Assembly (NCBI RefSeq): GCF_900104585.1
Contig: NZ_FNVX01000005.1
Location: forward strand, 1,216,001 to 1,280,000
Source: Bacteroides ihuae
GTDB taxonomy: Bacteria > Bacteroidota > Bacteroidia > Bacteroidales > Bacteroidaceae
DNA length: 64,000 nucleotides
Direction: 5' to 3'
The position numbers and the translations under genes are program-made. The notes under the pieces were generated by a model that had not been told where the DNA came from, did not search any database, and saw only the letters and a program-made list of their open reading frames with translations. Positions 33,815 to 44,100 of this stretch are shown here, in pieces (position 1 is the stretch's first letter; every line of letters starts with the position of its first letter).

Positions 33815-35401
33815 TCAAAAGCCGGTATTTTGTACCAAATTGGGGTTAGCAGCCAAGTCGGCAGCCGGAATAGGATAAAGATTATATTTATCACTTACGG
33901 TTATACCATCTTTCACACCACCTTTCCATTGCCAAATATAAGAAGAACCGGTAAACTTACCAAAGCGAATGAGGTCTGTACGCCGGGTACATTCCCAATA
34001 AAGTTCGCGCGCTCTTTCGGCCAGAATAAAGTCCAGAGTCAGATTGCCTTCACCTACATTTCCCGAATCATTTCCGTAAGCTCTACCACGCAATAAATTG
34101 ATATAAGTTGTGGCCTGGCTTTTAGTACCTCCGGCTCCACCTCTGACCACAGCCTCAGCATACATCAGATAAACATCTGCCAAACGCATCATCGGGAAAT
34201 CAGTATCCACCAAACCTTCACTTGCATTCGATCCATTTTCTCCAGTCGATGTCTTGTTGGTATACTTCACAATAGCATATCCTTGCAACTCGTCGGTAAG
34301 ATCATCAATATCCAAAGTTTGTCCATTAGTGAAAAAAGAAGCTCTTTTATCAGTCGATCCCGTTGCATCGGCAAACTGACCGACAAAATCCGGTCTTGTA
34401 CGTAGACTTCCCCAACCCGATTGTACTCCATAATCAGCCGCTGTCATTGAACTGGTAATGGCTCCACAAACGAGGTACGTTGTACCACCCCAAGTAGTAG
34501 TTTTCAACCCGTCGGTTGCTATCGGATAAATAATTTCATTGGTACGAAGGTTATTATCGGCATTGAATAAGTTACGATAAGTACCTTCCAGACTATATCC
34601 ACCTGAAATGATTTTGTTGCAATAAGTAATGCAATCGGTGTTACGTTGTGTACCAGTATATACCTCTGCATTGAGATATAACTTAGCTAGCAGAAACCAT
34701 GGAGCAGCACGGCTCACCCTTGCATACTCGTTTTGTAAAGGCAGAGGAAGTATCTCTTCAATATCTTTCAATTCTGATTCAATATAACTGAATAGTTCTG
34801 TTCGGGTGTAGCGCGGAGGAAAGAATGCACCAACAGGATCGTTTTCTGTAACAAACGGCACATTACCAAACAGATCTAACGCATGCGAATAAACCAATGC
34901 TCTCAAGAAGCGTGCCTCGGCACGATATATTTTTATATCCGCAATTTCGCTCTCTGTGAATTTGGCTATATTATCATCAGTTGCATTGCGCAAGAACTCG
35001 TTACATATAGCCACCGTATAATAGATGCGATAATACATTGCAGAACTCCATTCGTCAGTTGAGTTCCAGTTAATAGCTTGTACATTGGTCATTGCATCAC
35101 CTCCAGCCCATGTATAAACAGCCTCATCGGTAGGAACTTCTTGCAAGTTGAAATAGATACGCAGATATCCCCAATAGGTTTTGCCGCCCAAATCTGTATC
35201 TTCATCACCTTTTTCCTGACCGGCGATGGCCAGAGAAGCATATAATTTGGCCAAAACAGATTTATAACCGTCGACAGTTGAATACACTGCAGCTGAAGTT
35301 GTTTCTATAGTGGGAGACTGATTCAAATCATCGAGACAGGAAGAGAAAAGTCCTGCTATCATAAGTATCGCAAATAAATAGATTGATCTTACTTTTTTCA
35401 T
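33815..35401 (-). CDS. susD: SusD-like glycan-binding lipoprotein
   Basis: 528 aa. Lipoprotein signal MKKVRSIYLFAILMIAGLFSSC. TPR-type helices (CNEFLRNATDDNI, EARFLRALVYSHALDLFGNVPFV) and the conserved C-terminal region (VDTDFPMMRLADVYLMYAEAVVRGG, YINLLRGRAYG, RARELYWECTRRTDLIRFG) identify RagB/SusD. It closes over the SusC channel and delivers oligosaccharide. The start lies 23 bases from the SusC stop, as usual for the pair. Confidence 0.95.
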   Translation of the reverse strand: MKKVRSIYLFAILMIAGLFSSCLDDLNQSPTIETTSAAVYSTVDGYKSVLAKLYASLAIAGQEKGDEDTDLGGKTYWGYLRIYFNLQEVPTDEAVYTWAGGDAMTNVQAINWNSTDEWSSAMYYRIYYTVAICNEFLRNATDDNIAKFTESEIADIKIYRAEARFLRALVYSHALDLFGNVPFVTENDPVGAFFPPRYTRTELFSYIESELKDIEEILPLPLQNEYARVSRAAPWFLLAKLYLNAEVYTGTQRNTDCITYCNKIISGGYSLEGTYRNLFNADNNLRTNEIIYPIATDGLKTTTWGGTTYLVCGAITSSMTAADYGVQSGWGSLRTRPDFVGQFADATGSTDKRASFFTNGQTLDIDDLTDELQGYAIVKYTNKTSTGENGSNASEGLVDTDFPMMRLADVYLMYAEAVVRGGAGGTKSQATTYINLLRGRAYGNDSGNVGEGNLTLDFILAERARELYWECTRRTDLIRFGKFTGSSYIWQWKGGVKDGITVSDKYNLYPIPAADLAANPNLVQNTGF

Positions 35402-35424
35402 TGTACGTAGTATTTATGATTTGG

Positions 35425-38397
35425 TTAAAAATCGAGGTTTACAGACAAAGAGAAGGTTCTGGGACGAGGATAGAATTGACTATCAAAGCCTTCAGATACT
35501 TCCGGATCTACTCCCGAATAGTTGGTAATGGTAAACACATTTTGTACTAAAGCACCGACCCTGATGTTGGCGAACTTAAGTACTCTACCAAAATCATACC
35601 CCAAGGAGATGTTATCCATCTTCAAGAAAGAAGCATTTTCTACATAGTAATCAGAGTAATACTGACGAGTCTGAAAACCAGTCTTCAAATAGTTAGTTGA
35701 CAAGTTATTAATAGCCGACGAAACATACTGCATCGTTTCCCAAGCTCCCAAATTCATATTCATGTTGTTATATACATAGTTGCCAATGCTGGCTCTCAAG
35801 GCGAAGCCAAGGCTCCAGTTCTTATATGCCAACTGTGTGTTGAATCCCAATAGATAATCGGGCATTGGCGAATGATAGCGATACAAATCCTTATCATTAA
35901 TAACCTTATCATCGTTTAAATCTGCATAAGCTCCTTCAATAGGCTTACCTGCCTCGTCATAAATCTGTTTATAAACAAAGAACATATAAGGTGTATATCC
36001 TTCAGTCATAATTTGCAAATTACGTGAACCCACTGATGGTCCGGCATAAGTACCGGGTGAAGAAGCATCTTTCACCAAAGAAAGGTTTGTAATCTTTACT
36101 TTTTGATACGTTGCATTAAAACCCATGTTCCAAGTAAAGTCTTTGGTTTGAATGGGGATGGCATTCAATGAGAATTCTAATCCATGACTTTTAATATTTC
36201 CGATGTTCGTTGTGGCTTTGTCAGAGAAGTTTGTACCGGCAGCTACTGATACGGTAGCCAACAGATCTTTCGTTTTACGGGTATAGTAGTCAAAACTTCC
36301 CGAAATGCGATTCTTAAGGAAACCAAAATCAAAACCGGCATTATAAGAATTAGTTGTTTCCCATTTCAAATCGGACACATAAGTTTCCGGACGATAAGTC
36401 TTATAATAAGTATTCCCTAAAGGATACTGAGCATATTCATCACTCAAGGTATAAATAGGCATATAAGAATAATTACCAATACCTTCTTGTTGAGCTGTCA
36501 CTCCATAACTCAAGCGTAATTTCAAATTGCTCAATACATTGCTATTCTTCAAAAAGTCCTCTTCTGAAACTCTCCATGCCAAAGCCACTGAAGGGAATGT
36601 ACCCCATCTGTTATTTTTATTGAAGCGAGAAGTTCCATCCTTACGAACCGTTGCAGTAAGCATATACTTAGAGAACAAAGAGTAATTCAATCTTCCGTAG
36701 AAAGAGATCAAGACGTGCTTTTGATCTTGAGCTGCGGTAGTAGACTGTGCGACTCCTGCTACATTGTTGACAACATATAGTGGACTTTTCTCGTGCCAAT
36801 ATTGGTAATCATAACCCACTGTTGCATCTACATTACTACTGATTGCATCGAACATTTTCGTATAATTCAGGTAGGTGGTCAACAATTTATTCATCTTTGT
36901 TTGACTGTAGTCGTATACAGTACCTCCCGTACTATAAGCGTAAGCAGCCGTTTCAGGAACATATCTGCTTCCTTCTCCCTTAGCATAATCATACCCCAAT
37001 GTAACGTGTGCTTTCAGCTCGGGCAGGAAATGCAGTTTATAGTCTACATCAAGATTAGTAATCATACGTTTAACCGTACTTGTATTATCATCTTGTTTGA
37101 GTAGTCCAACAGGATTTAGTATAGCTCCGGTAGCAGGTATTCCTTCAGTATTGAGACTTTCATAATAGCCTCCAAAGGCTGTATTACCGGAATAAACTGG
37201 CTGAGTTGGATTAAAAGCTGCCGCATTCCAAATAGATGTGGTATTGGCAAAAGAGTTATTGTTATAAGATCCTTTTACATTAAAGTTCACTTTCAGGTGG
37301 TTCTCAAAGAAAGAGGGTGTGAGCGATATACTTTCTGTAAAACGCTCTGCATTATCTGTTTTAAGTAACCCATCTTGACTGTAATATCCTGTGGATACTC
37401 TGAAAGGAAGGAACTTCCCTATTTTACCTGATATACTTAGGTTATTATCGGTACCAAATGCTGAGTGAAAAATCTCATCGTTCCAAACCGTAGATGCATC
37501 ACCAAGCAAGGCCTTCTGAGCAGTGGTTCCTTTTTCATTAATCAAGTTTCTAAACTGATCAGGACTCAACACAGAGATCAATTTTGTTTTAGTCTGAATG
37601 GATTGCGTTGAGCTATAGCTCACCTTTATCTTATCACTCGAGCCTTTTTTCGTGGTGATAATTATCACTCCATTAGACGCTCTCGATCCATAGATAGCAG
37701 TAGAAGAGGCATCTTTCAACACCGTCATGCTTTCAATATCGTTAGGATTTATCAAGCTTAAGAAGTTACCACTGTTTCCACTGATGCCGCCGCTTTCCAA
37801 AGGAACACCATCGAGCACAATCAATGGATCGTTGCTTGCATTCAGTGAAGCACCGCCACGAATACGGATAGTACTTCCCGATGTTGGTGATCCGCTATTG
37901 GACATGATCTGAACGCCGGCCACTTTTCCGTTAATCAGTTGCTCGGGAGAACTGATTAAACCGCCATTGAAATCTTTACTGTTAAGGTCAGACACAGAGC
38001 CTGTTAAATCACTCTTTTTCTGACTTCCATATCCAATAACAACCACATCAGAAAGCGCCTGAGCTTGTGGTTGCAATTTCACCTTCAGAATATTATTGGC
38101 CGGAATCTGCAATGATTGCGTTTCATAGCCTATAAACGAAAACTGCAATACTGTTTTGCCATTAGGCACAACCAGTGAAAAGTTTCCATCTAAATCGCTA
38201 ACAGTTCCTATGGTAGTACCCGATACGGTGATGTTAACACCAATCATCGCTTCCCGAGTCTCATCAAGAACTTTTCCTGAGACTTTTCTCTCACCCCCCT
38301 TTTGCTGTGCAAATATAGGAGCAGTGATTCCTAACAGTGCTATGCATAGAGTAAAAAACACTGCAAGAAATCGAAGATCAGAGATTTTACTATTCAT
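35425..38397 (-). CDS. susC: SusC-like TonB-dependent outer-membrane transporter
   Basis: 990 aa. Signal peptide, then a carboxypeptidase-like regulatory domain (GGERKVSGKVLDETREAMIGVNITVSGT), a TonB-box/plug region (ALSDVVVIGYGSQKKSDLTGSVS) and a 22-strand barrel ending PRPRTFSLSVNLDF. It imports galactan oligosaccharides with energy from TonB-ExbBD. It is preceded by a GH-A glycosidase gene and followed by susD. Length is typical. Confidence 0.96.
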   Translation of the reverse strand: MNSKISDLRFLAVFFTLCIALLGITAPIFAQQKGGERKVSGKVLDETREAMIGVNITVSGTTIGTVSDLDGNFSLVVPNGKTVLQFSFIGYETQSLQIPANNILKVKLQPQAQALSDVVVIGYGSQKKSDLTGSVSDLNSKDFNGGLISSPEQLINGKVAGVQIMSNSGSPTSGSTIRIRGGASLNASNDPLIVLDGVPLESGGISGNSGNFLSLINPNDIESMTVLKDASSTAIYGSRASNGVIIITTKKGSSDKIKVSYSSTQSIQTKTKLISVLSPDQFRNLINEKGTTAQKALLGDASTVWNDEIFHSAFGTDNNLSISGKIGKFLPFRVSTGYYSQDGLLKTDNAERFTESISLTPSFFENHLKVNFNVKGSYNNNSFANTTSIWNAAAFNPTQPVYSGNTAFGGYYESLNTEGIPATGAILNPVGLLKQDDNTSTVKRMITNLDVDYKLHFLPELKAHVTLGYDYAKGEGSRYVPETAAYAYSTGGTVYDYSQTKMNKLLTTYLNYTKMFDAISSNVDATVGYDYQYWHEKSPLYVVNNVAGVAQSTTAAQDQKHVLISFYGRLNYSLFSKYMLTATVRKDGTSRFNKNNRWGTFPSVALAWRVSEEDFLKNSNVLSNLKLRLSYGVTAQQEGIGNYSYMPIYTLSDEYAQYPLGNTYYKTYRPETYVSDLKWETTNSYNAGFDFGFLKNRISGSFDYYTRKTKDLLATVSVAAGTNFSDKATTNIGNIKSHGLEFSLNAIPIQTKDFTWNMGFNATYQKVKITNLSLVKDASSPGTYAGPSVGSRNLQIMTEGYTPYMFFVYKQIYDEAGKPIEGAYADLNDDKVINDKDLYRYHSPMPDYLLGFNTQLAYKNWSLGFALRASIGNYVYNNMNMNLGAWETMQYVSSAINNLSTNYLKTGFQTRQYYSDYYVENASFLKMDNISLGYDFGRVLKFANIRVGALVQNVFTITNYSGVDPEVSEGFDSQFYPRPRTFSLSVNLDF

Positions 38398-38455
38398 AAT
38401 AATAGATTTAAAAATGTTTTAGTTATTGTTTTGAATGATATTAGTTGCTGAATTT

Positions 38456-41023
38456 TTATTCTAACCACACACTACCCAATTCCAAAGTAGAAGTTTTTCC
38501 ATCAGCCGGAATCAAGGTTAACTCCACCGACTCTATATCTTTAATATTAAAAGGTATCTTAGTTACAGGTTTAAAATATTTTTTCAGAAAAACGGGATAC
38601 GGACAGGGAAGCAAAGCTGTTTCTACTTGCACCAAATTTGATAAGGGTATTCGAATAATACCTTTTGATTGGCCAACCTGTGCTTTGTACGTATATCCAA
38701 CAGTGGAAATAAAACCAGCCGCAAGCGTATCTGCCTCATTTTTGATCACGTTAATGCAAAGATATTTACAGGTAGATAAACGTTTCTCTCTCACCATTAG
38801 ATCATTCCGTATCCATTTTCTGATAAAGAGCTTTCCTCCTCTATCTTGTGCTTTAACGTAAAACTTCACTGTACTCTCTTTTGTTGGGTCATTGAGTAGC
38901 AAATCCCGACTTATTGGAGCCCATTCGGGCATCGAATAGGTATCTATGTCATTATATTCAGCCTCAGGGGTGATTAACCGGATGGGACTATCCATTGCTA
39001 CGACATCACTCTCCCAATAGCTGTTCTGGTAATAATCCCAGTCCAGAGGAGATCCCACTACTCCGGCAGGGAAAGTATACAAGCTATCATTATGACAAGC
39101 TGTGATGGTATATCTGAATTTGCCACCAACTAAATCATCTGCCGGAATCACCGCTTCATAGCGATAGCCTCCCACATTCTTCATTGTATAATAAGTATTA
39201 CGAGGATTCCAGAATGAAATCTTATCTGAGTATACAATCACTGAATCGGGCTTTTGAGGACCAATAACTGTTGCTTCAATGCGCATTTGAGTACCTTGCA
39301 CAACAGTTTTAGGGGCTGTATGAATCACTTGATAAGATGAAAGACTTGCTTTCGGAGCAACAAACTCACCCAAACGGATATTCTGCCAACGAGTATCTTT
39401 CTTCCAAGCAACGGAAGGGGCATAGCCCTCTCGTTGCAATAAGTAGACTCCGGGACGCAAAGCTATATTTCCGTTTGATGATTGTTGACGAAAAGCATTC
39501 CCCTCGTTCAAACCTGTCACTGAGAAGTTTTTACCCAAACCGGGCAAAGTGACTTTCATGTTCCATGCATTCCACAAGATAGAGACTACCTCTTTCTTGA
39601 GAGAAGGTTTCTCAAACGGGTCCTTCACCTGAACGGCATCGGGCATGACTTCCAAGCGCCAAAGTCCATCTTCTAACTTATCCGCAAAATAGGCACCAGT
39701 TCCTTCATAAGTAATAACAGAGGAAGTGCCACACCCGGCCACGGATTGCAATTTGTTGACAGCAACCGGTTGGGTAGTCGTGCTATTAGAATAGTAAAAC
39801 TTATCCGAAGAGTTCATCACGCTCAGGTCTTCTTGATAGCTAACTCGAAATGCATCAAAAACAGTATCACTGGGATAGACCCCGTAAGACTTATTCAGAG
39901 GAACGTTATAAGCTACTTCAGCAGCTATTTTCATGCTGATAGCCTTTGAAGGAGTATAAGCCAGATTCAGAAAATGCGTCTGATACTCTGTATTTGCCCA
40001 TGCCATATCAATAGGATCGTAAGCAAATTGAGTGATCCATTGAAAACCTGCACCACGAAAAGTACGTGTCATAGCCGGATACATATAAGAATAGGTTATG
40101 TCGGCCGGATCAAACTCATATACAAGTTTGGCTTTAGAATGGAAACCTTTCACTTGATCAAAAGGAATGTCATAGGAATCTACATAAGGAAGGAAATTCC
40201 CTTTGCGGGTATGTCCGGCAACCAATCCAATGGGATACCATTGATAGGTAGTTCCCTGAATATTTGTAGAATAATAAGCCTCAACTTGCTGCCTGTTATG
40301 ACTTACATTATAGAATACGGGCTTTTTATTACCTGCTCTTTTAATTGCTTTCAGCATTCGGTCTATATACTGTTTCGTTTGTGCGAGTGTACCGCTGTGA
40401 CAAGGTTCATTATTGATTTCAAAACCTACAATGCTCGCATCATCTTTATATGCTTTTTGCGTATATGGGTTGATATGCTTTATCAAATGATAGATATAAT
40501 TCTCCTGGGCTGCAATAGCCTGATTATTAGCATGCACATCACATTTATCATAATCGTAAGAAAAGCCTCCCGTCTGCTCATTCTTTTCCGGATAACCATT
40601 ACCAAAGTCCGTTTGAGCAGTAAGCACTACACTGATGCCACGCTCCTTGAGCTTAGATATAAGGTAATCCAGTAAATCAAGATGGTCGTTCTCAAGCAGG
40701 TTTCCATTCTTATCAGACACCTCCACATCCCATATATGAATGCGATAGGCATTGAAACCCAAGCGGGCAAAATGATATGCGTCTCTGTCAATAGCTTCTT
40801 TGCGGTCTATGCCCAGATAGCCCATTGCACGATAAGCATGTGCAAAAGGCAACGTATAGTTCACACCAAAAAAGGAAGTTTCCTGATGAGTATCCGACCA
40901 GCGCATTACGCCTTTGCCATCCACATAAACTGAAGGAGATGATTGAGCTTTTTTCTGCCCCATCACATATAGAGAAAAGAGACAGCAAACAACTGTGAAT
41001 ATGTATTTCTTCATGAATATCAA
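38456..41023 (-). CDS. Clan GH-A glycoside hydrolase, possibly GH147-type beta-galactosidase
   Basis: 855 aa from 41023 (a second ATG at 41014 is possible). Signal peptide MKKYIFTVVCCLFSLYVMGQ. A TIM barrel of the cellulase superfamily: FARLGFNAYRIHIWDVE, VVLTAQTDFGNGYPEKN, then GFEINNEPCHSG with the Asn-Glu acid/base and KLVYEFDPADI as a likely nucleophile. C-terminal beta domains follow (residues about 560-855). Galactan PULs of other Bacteroides carry GH147 galactosidases; the match is by context and clan, not proven. First gene of the operon, 58 bases before SusC. Confidence 0.6.
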   Translation of the reverse strand: MIFMKKYIFTVVCCLFSLYVMGQKKAQSSPSVYVDGKGVMRWSDTHQETSFFGVNYTLPFAHAYRAMGYLGIDRKEAIDRDAYHFARLGFNAYRIHIWDVEVSDKNGNLLENDHLDLLDYLISKLKERGISVVLTAQTDFGNGYPEKNEQTGGFSYDYDKCDVHANNQAIAAQENYIYHLIKHINPYTQKAYKDDASIVGFEINNEPCHSGTLAQTKQYIDRMLKAIKRAGNKKPVFYNVSHNRQQVEAYYSTNIQGTTYQWYPIGLVAGHTRKGNFLPYVDSYDIPFDQVKGFHSKAKLVYEFDPADITYSYMYPAMTRTFRGAGFQWITQFAYDPIDMAWANTEYQTHFLNLAYTPSKAISMKIAAEVAYNVPLNKSYGVYPSDTVFDAFRVSYQEDLSVMNSSDKFYYSNSTTTQPVAVNKLQSVAGCGTSSVITYEGTGAYFADKLEDGLWRLEVMPDAVQVKDPFEKPSLKKEVVSILWNAWNMKVTLPGLGKNFSVTGLNEGNAFRQQSSNGNIALRPGVYLLQREGYAPSVAWKKDTRWQNIRLGEFVAPKASLSSYQVIHTAPKTVVQGTQMRIEATVIGPQKPDSVIVYSDKISFWNPRNTYYTMKNVGGYRYEAVIPADDLVGGKFRYTITACHNDSLYTFPAGVVGSPLDWDYYQNSYWESDVVAMDSPIRLITPEAEYNDIDTYSMPEWAPISRDLLLNDPTKESTVKFYVKAQDRGGKLFIRKWIRNDLMVREKRLSTCKYLCINVIKNEADTLAAGFISTVGYTYKAQVGQSKGIIRIPLSNLVQVETALLPCPYPVFLKKYFKPVTKIPFNIKDIESVELTLIPADGKTSTLELGSVWLE

Positions 41024-41047
41024 TTTTAGGTCTTAATTCTGTATATG

Positions 41048-41116
41048 CAAAAATAGGAGCAACCAGTAAGTTGCACAAGCAGATTTTGGACATAAAAGGA
41101 TATAAAAAGGACATAA
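41048..41116 (-). promoter_or_regulatory. PUL promoter with candidate HTCS operator
   Basis: On the minus strand TATTTTTG (41055-41048) is a -7 box 24 bases from the first gene. Upstream lie GGACATAA (41088-41095), GGATATAA (41098-41105) and GGACATAA (41109-41116) as read on the plus strand. The outer two are identical and 21 bp apart, the spacing of AraC-type direct repeats, and sit where an HTCS would activate. Confidence 0.6.
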
Positions 41117-41178
41117 TAAGATGAGACCTCTCAGACATTCTGATTAGACGATCAAAATGCCAGAAGAGGTTAAAGATC

Positions 41179-44100
41179 TTATTGTTGCTCCATAAATTGA
41201 CGGGGTGTTTTATCAAATTCAGCCTGGAAGCATTTTGAGAAATAAGAATGATTGGAGAAGCCTACCATATACATCACTTCTGCCACAGAGAATTTCTTTT
41301 GAGCCAGAAGCATCGCTGCCTTTTTCATGCGAATGGATTTGATGTACTCTACAGGAGTGAGCGCAGTAAGCTGTTTTATTTTACGATAGATTTGTTTGTT
41401 ATTGATGCCCGATAATTCGCTAAGCGCATTTACATTTAATTCGGGCTCGGATATATGATCTTCAATAATCTTTGTGATATTAAATAAGAACTTCTCATCA
41501 ATAGAGGTGGCCTCTATCGCTTTAGGAGTGGCAATGACCTCAATACGTGCCTTTACCTCTATCTTTTTGCGAGTTCGCAGCAACTGTTCTATTCTCGATA
41601 ATAGAATGTCGGCTTCAAATGGTTTAGGTAAGAACACGTCAATGTTCATATTAAAACTTTCAAGCTGTGTCTCTTTATCATCTTTGGCAGTAAGCAGAAT
41701 AATAGGAATGGTAGAGGTTGGTATGTTTTTCTTTATCTGCTGACACATCTCCAATCCACTCATCACAGGCATCATAATGTCGCTGATAATTAAGTTGGGC
41801 ATATAATGAAAGCAGAGCTCTGCTCCCTCCTTTCCGTTGGTAGCAATCAAACAGCGATACTTAGTACGCAGTATATCTTGTATAAAGTTTGTAATTTCTT
41901 GATTGTCATCAACAATCAAGATCAAAGGTTGGCTATTATTTTCCACCTGAACAGTACTTTCTGCTTCAGTAGCATTGTCTGCAACTGCAGACAATGGCAG
42001 AGTAATGCTGATTGTTGTACCTTGGTTTTCTTGCGATTTGAGAAAGAGCGTTCCGCCATGAAGTTCCACGTAAGCCTTTACCAAATACAAACCGATACCG
42101 GTTCCTTCTTTCTCCTTAGCTGTCTTTGAAGATTGAAAGAAACGCTGGAAAACATACGGAATATCTTTTTCAGGAATACCGATGCCGGTATCGGACAAGT
42201 TTATCTGGAGTAATCTTTGTTCTTCCAGATAATTCAGCGCCAGTTCTATCCTGCCCTTCTTAGTATATTTCACTGCATTCGACAGGATGTTATTCAAGAT
42301 AGATTCTAATTTCAATAGATCCACATCCATATAGAGCTTCTCCACATTGGTTTGAAAAAGAAACTCCAGTTGTTTATCCTCCTGCTTTTCCTCTTCATAA
42401 ATAGAAAACAGACTTTTAGAGAAAGTCACAAGTTCTATTCTCGAAAGAATAAGTAATGAACCAATAGCAGCATCTACTCTATTAAAGTCGAGTACTTGGT
42501 GAATCAGAGAGTTCAGTTTCATTGCATTTCTCTGCACCAATTGCAACTGTTTCTTCACCTCTTGGTTCTTTATTTCCAATAGCAAACGACTCACAGGGGC
42601 AATGATCATGCTAAGAGGTGTTTTAAAGTCATGAGATACATTGGTGAAGAAATCTATTTTCAACTTAGATTGCTCCAGAATCTTTTCTTTCTCAATGCGA
42701 GCAATCTTCAATTTATTCTTTACCCTGAAGAAGTTTATAGTCCAGAGGATGAGGCTGACGAACAGAATAAAATAGATACTCTTTGCCCAGAATGTATAGT
42801 ACCAAGGCGGCTGGATATTCACATCCAACATATAAGCATCTTCTGAAGGTTTACCATCAACATTCAAGCAAGTAACAACGAGCTTGTACTTTCCATAAGG
42901 AAGATTGCTGTAAGATATGCGATTTGTGTTCGGCTTAAGAAGACTCCACTCCTCATCAACCCCCTCAAGCTTATATACAAACTTATTTTTCTCTTCTTGA
43001 GAATAGGGGAAGTCAGAAAACTCAAAAGTAAGATGATTCTGTCGGTAATTCAAATCAAGCTGTTTCACATAACGAATGCTCCGGCTATTGTCTGATGAGC
43101 CCGGAGAAAATAGCTGATTATTTATATAGAAACCTGTTAAAATAACAGGGCGATTACGTGTGTTGACGTTGATAATCTCGGGTGAGCAAATGGCATAGCC
43201 ATCGACAGAACCCAGATAGATACGATTATTCTCCTTATCGAAGTACATGCTGGTAAAGATTTTATCCATCACATTAAACCGTTGTGTATTCATCGTTTTC
43301 TTATCAACAATCCAAAATCCATCGGCAGTGGATATCCAAATATGATGGTTTACCTCCATCATGGAGAAGACCTCGCTGGTGTTGAAAGCATCGAACTTGA
43401 TTACTCGCGAACTATTATCTTTGGGATTTATGCGCATTATTCCCCCTCTGAAACCAACCCAGATAATCCCTGCATCATCGCAAAGAATATAGCTCGGACT
43501 CTTCTCGCCATTCAATCCTTTAAGTTGTATCTTGGTAACCTTTTTGGTTTTCGTATCAATTTTGTCAATACCATTATTATAGAGTAATACCCAAACATTG
43601 CCCTCATGATCAGGAATTATTTGGTTGATGAACATACCTGAGAGTCCGTTGCGAGTTGAATAGTTTTCTTCGGCTATATAATAGCTCGCAGTGGAGTGCA
43701 TCAATTTATCTTTGTCGACTACAAAAATACCGCCCAGACAAGTAGCAACCCAGAGCTTGCCTTTATCATCTTCAAAAAGGTGATACACCCAGTTACTATT
43801 ATAAGTACGTGTGCTATCTATTATATTATAATGTATAAATTGCTGTGATTTGTAATCGTATCGATTGACACTTCCATCCGTTGCTATCCACAAATAATGA
43901 TCTTTATCCTCGTAGATTTCTCTTATTCTGTTGTGCGACAAAGGATACTTCCTATCGCCCATCTTATACCATATCGAATTATTTGGATAGCCTGATGAGC
44001 GTTCCGAACAAATTAAACCATTGGTTCCACCAAACCAATAATAATTTCGCGAATCTTTGAAAATGGAATAGAAGTGGTTGCCATCTCCTATCCCAGTTAT

